Source: an uncultured Lachnospiraceae bacterium (GTDB lineage: Bacteria > Bacillota > Clostridia > Lachnospirales > Lachnospiraceae). From it: 64,000 nt of DNA. Under the pieces are notes generated by a model. That model was not told the origin of the DNA. It saw only the letters and a list, made by a program, of their open reading frames with translations, and did no database searches. The number at the start of each line of letters is the position of its first letter. Within the stretch, counting starts at the first letter, position 1. A program made the position numbers and the translations under genes. The DNA is taken from assembly GCA_951801955.1 (NCBI GenBank), contig CATOOV010000001.1, forward strand, positions 62,001 to 126,000, in the 5' to 3' direction. This document shows positions 63,646 through 64,000 of this stretch, one piece after another.

Positions 63646-64000
63646 ATGATAAGGATCCAGCAGTTAAAGCTCCCCATTACCCATACAGAAGGACAGTTAC
63701 AGCAGAAACTGGCAAAAGCTTTGAGGATAAAGGGCAAAGATATTTTGGATTACCAGATTCGCAGACAATCTGTGGATGCACGGAAAAAGAGTGCGGTAAC
63801 TTTTGTCTATACAATAGATGTTGAGGTAAAGAATGAAACGCAGACACTCAGCCGTGTCAAAAGTAACCAGGTTTTTTTGGCAAATGATGTAGTTTATCAA
63901 TTTCCCCAAGCCGGGGAACAGCCCCTTTTGCATCCTCCTGTAATCATTGGAAGCGGACCGGCTGGCTTGTTTTGTGCTTATTTGCTCGCCAAACACGGGT
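63646..64000 (+). CDS. FAD-dependent dehydrogenase, N-terminal part
   Basis: The gene runs off the window; 118 residues are visible. It begins MIRIQQLKLPITHTEGQL, has an N-terminal domain (1-100) with RIKGKDILDYQIRRQSVDAR and TFVYTIDVEV, and then the nucleotide-binding motif VIIGSGPAGLFCAYLLA. This arrangement is typical of COG2509-type uncharacterised FAD-dependent dehydrogenases. The ATG follows GGAGGG. The gap 63413-63645 holds no other gene. Confidence 0.88.
   Translation, partial: MIRIQQLKLPITHTEGQLQQKLAKALRIKGKDILDYQIRRQSVDARKKSAVTFVYTIDVEVKNETQTLSRVKSNQVFLANDVVYQFPQAGEQPLLHPPVIIGSGPAGLFCAYLLAKHG

Noticed and set aside
1-64000. tRNA and rRNA genes
   Set aside because: No cloverleaf with a GGTTCGAAT-type T arm or rRNA core sequence was seen; a tRNA scan would be needed to be certain.

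Overview
The window looks like a chromosome segment of a gut-type, spore-forming Lachnospiraceae bacterium (Firmicutes, Clostridia). The evidence is the yqfC-yqfD-phoH-(yqfF position)-ybeY sporulation and housekeeping block, the NifU-like scaffold plus GGGtGRT pair, large secreted proteins with Big_2 and FN3-like repeats, a YesM/YesN two-component system next to a GH78 rhamnosidase, AGGAGG-type ribosome sites and moderate G+C. The genus cannot be fixed from sequence alone. No tRNA, rRNA or CRISPR array was seen.

Layout. 1-3.0 kb: the end of a secreted Ig-like repeat protein and a membrane protein with a YARHG domain. 3.1-14.8 kb: an accessory region that I read as the right part of an integrative element. 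It holds a DUF932 protein, a YqaJ exonuclease, a Rad52-like annealing protein and a DUF5688 protein. Two tandem AAA/PD-(D/E)XK (DUF1703) genes follow, sharing an almost identical 3' two thirds. Then come a phosphoesterase, an orphan antitoxin with a cut-off toxin start, and a large serine recombinase. About 85 bp after the recombinase the sequence enters an ABC-transporter ATPase gene on the minus strand that is cut exactly at its Walker A motif, which marks a probable attachment-site junction. 15-25.5 kb: a carbohydrate-sensing and degradation locus with a solute-binding lipoprotein, a YesM-type kinase, a YesN-type regulator and a 1,928-residue secreted alpha-L-rhamnosidase.

25.5-37.9 kb: mostly housekeeping genes: RtcB ligase, an M15 peptidase, an iron alcohol dehydrogenase, queH, argH, asd, mgsA, a degenerate ATPase/nuclease-like protein, topoisomerase III and a left-handed beta-helix transferase. 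37.9-40.5 kb: an ABC exporter behind a promoter buried in a 27-bp perfect palindrome. 40.6-49.4 kb: a small membrane protein, a secreted CAP/FN3/Big_2 protein, the Fe-S scaffold/GGGtGRT pair and a transmembrane chemoreceptor. 49.5-64 kb: dus, pyrimidine-nucleoside phosphorylase, the yqfC-yqfD-phoH-HD-like-ybeY block, a DUF3048 lipoprotein, a flippase, a cytosolic CZB chemoreceptor, a BofC-like protein, an HI0933 flavoprotein and the start of a second flavoprotein.

The main points of interest are the recombinase junction in the ABC gene, the converted AAA-nuclease twins, two pseudoenzymes (a DUF234-type ATPase that has lost both its P-loop and nuclease residues, and an HD-phosphodiesterase homologue that has lost its HD residues), two promoters embedded in long perfect palindromes, and a 280-bp structured intergenic element downstream of argH. 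I did not find a clearly new multi-gene system. The strongest candidate for new biology is the mobile region with the twin AAA-nuclease genes.
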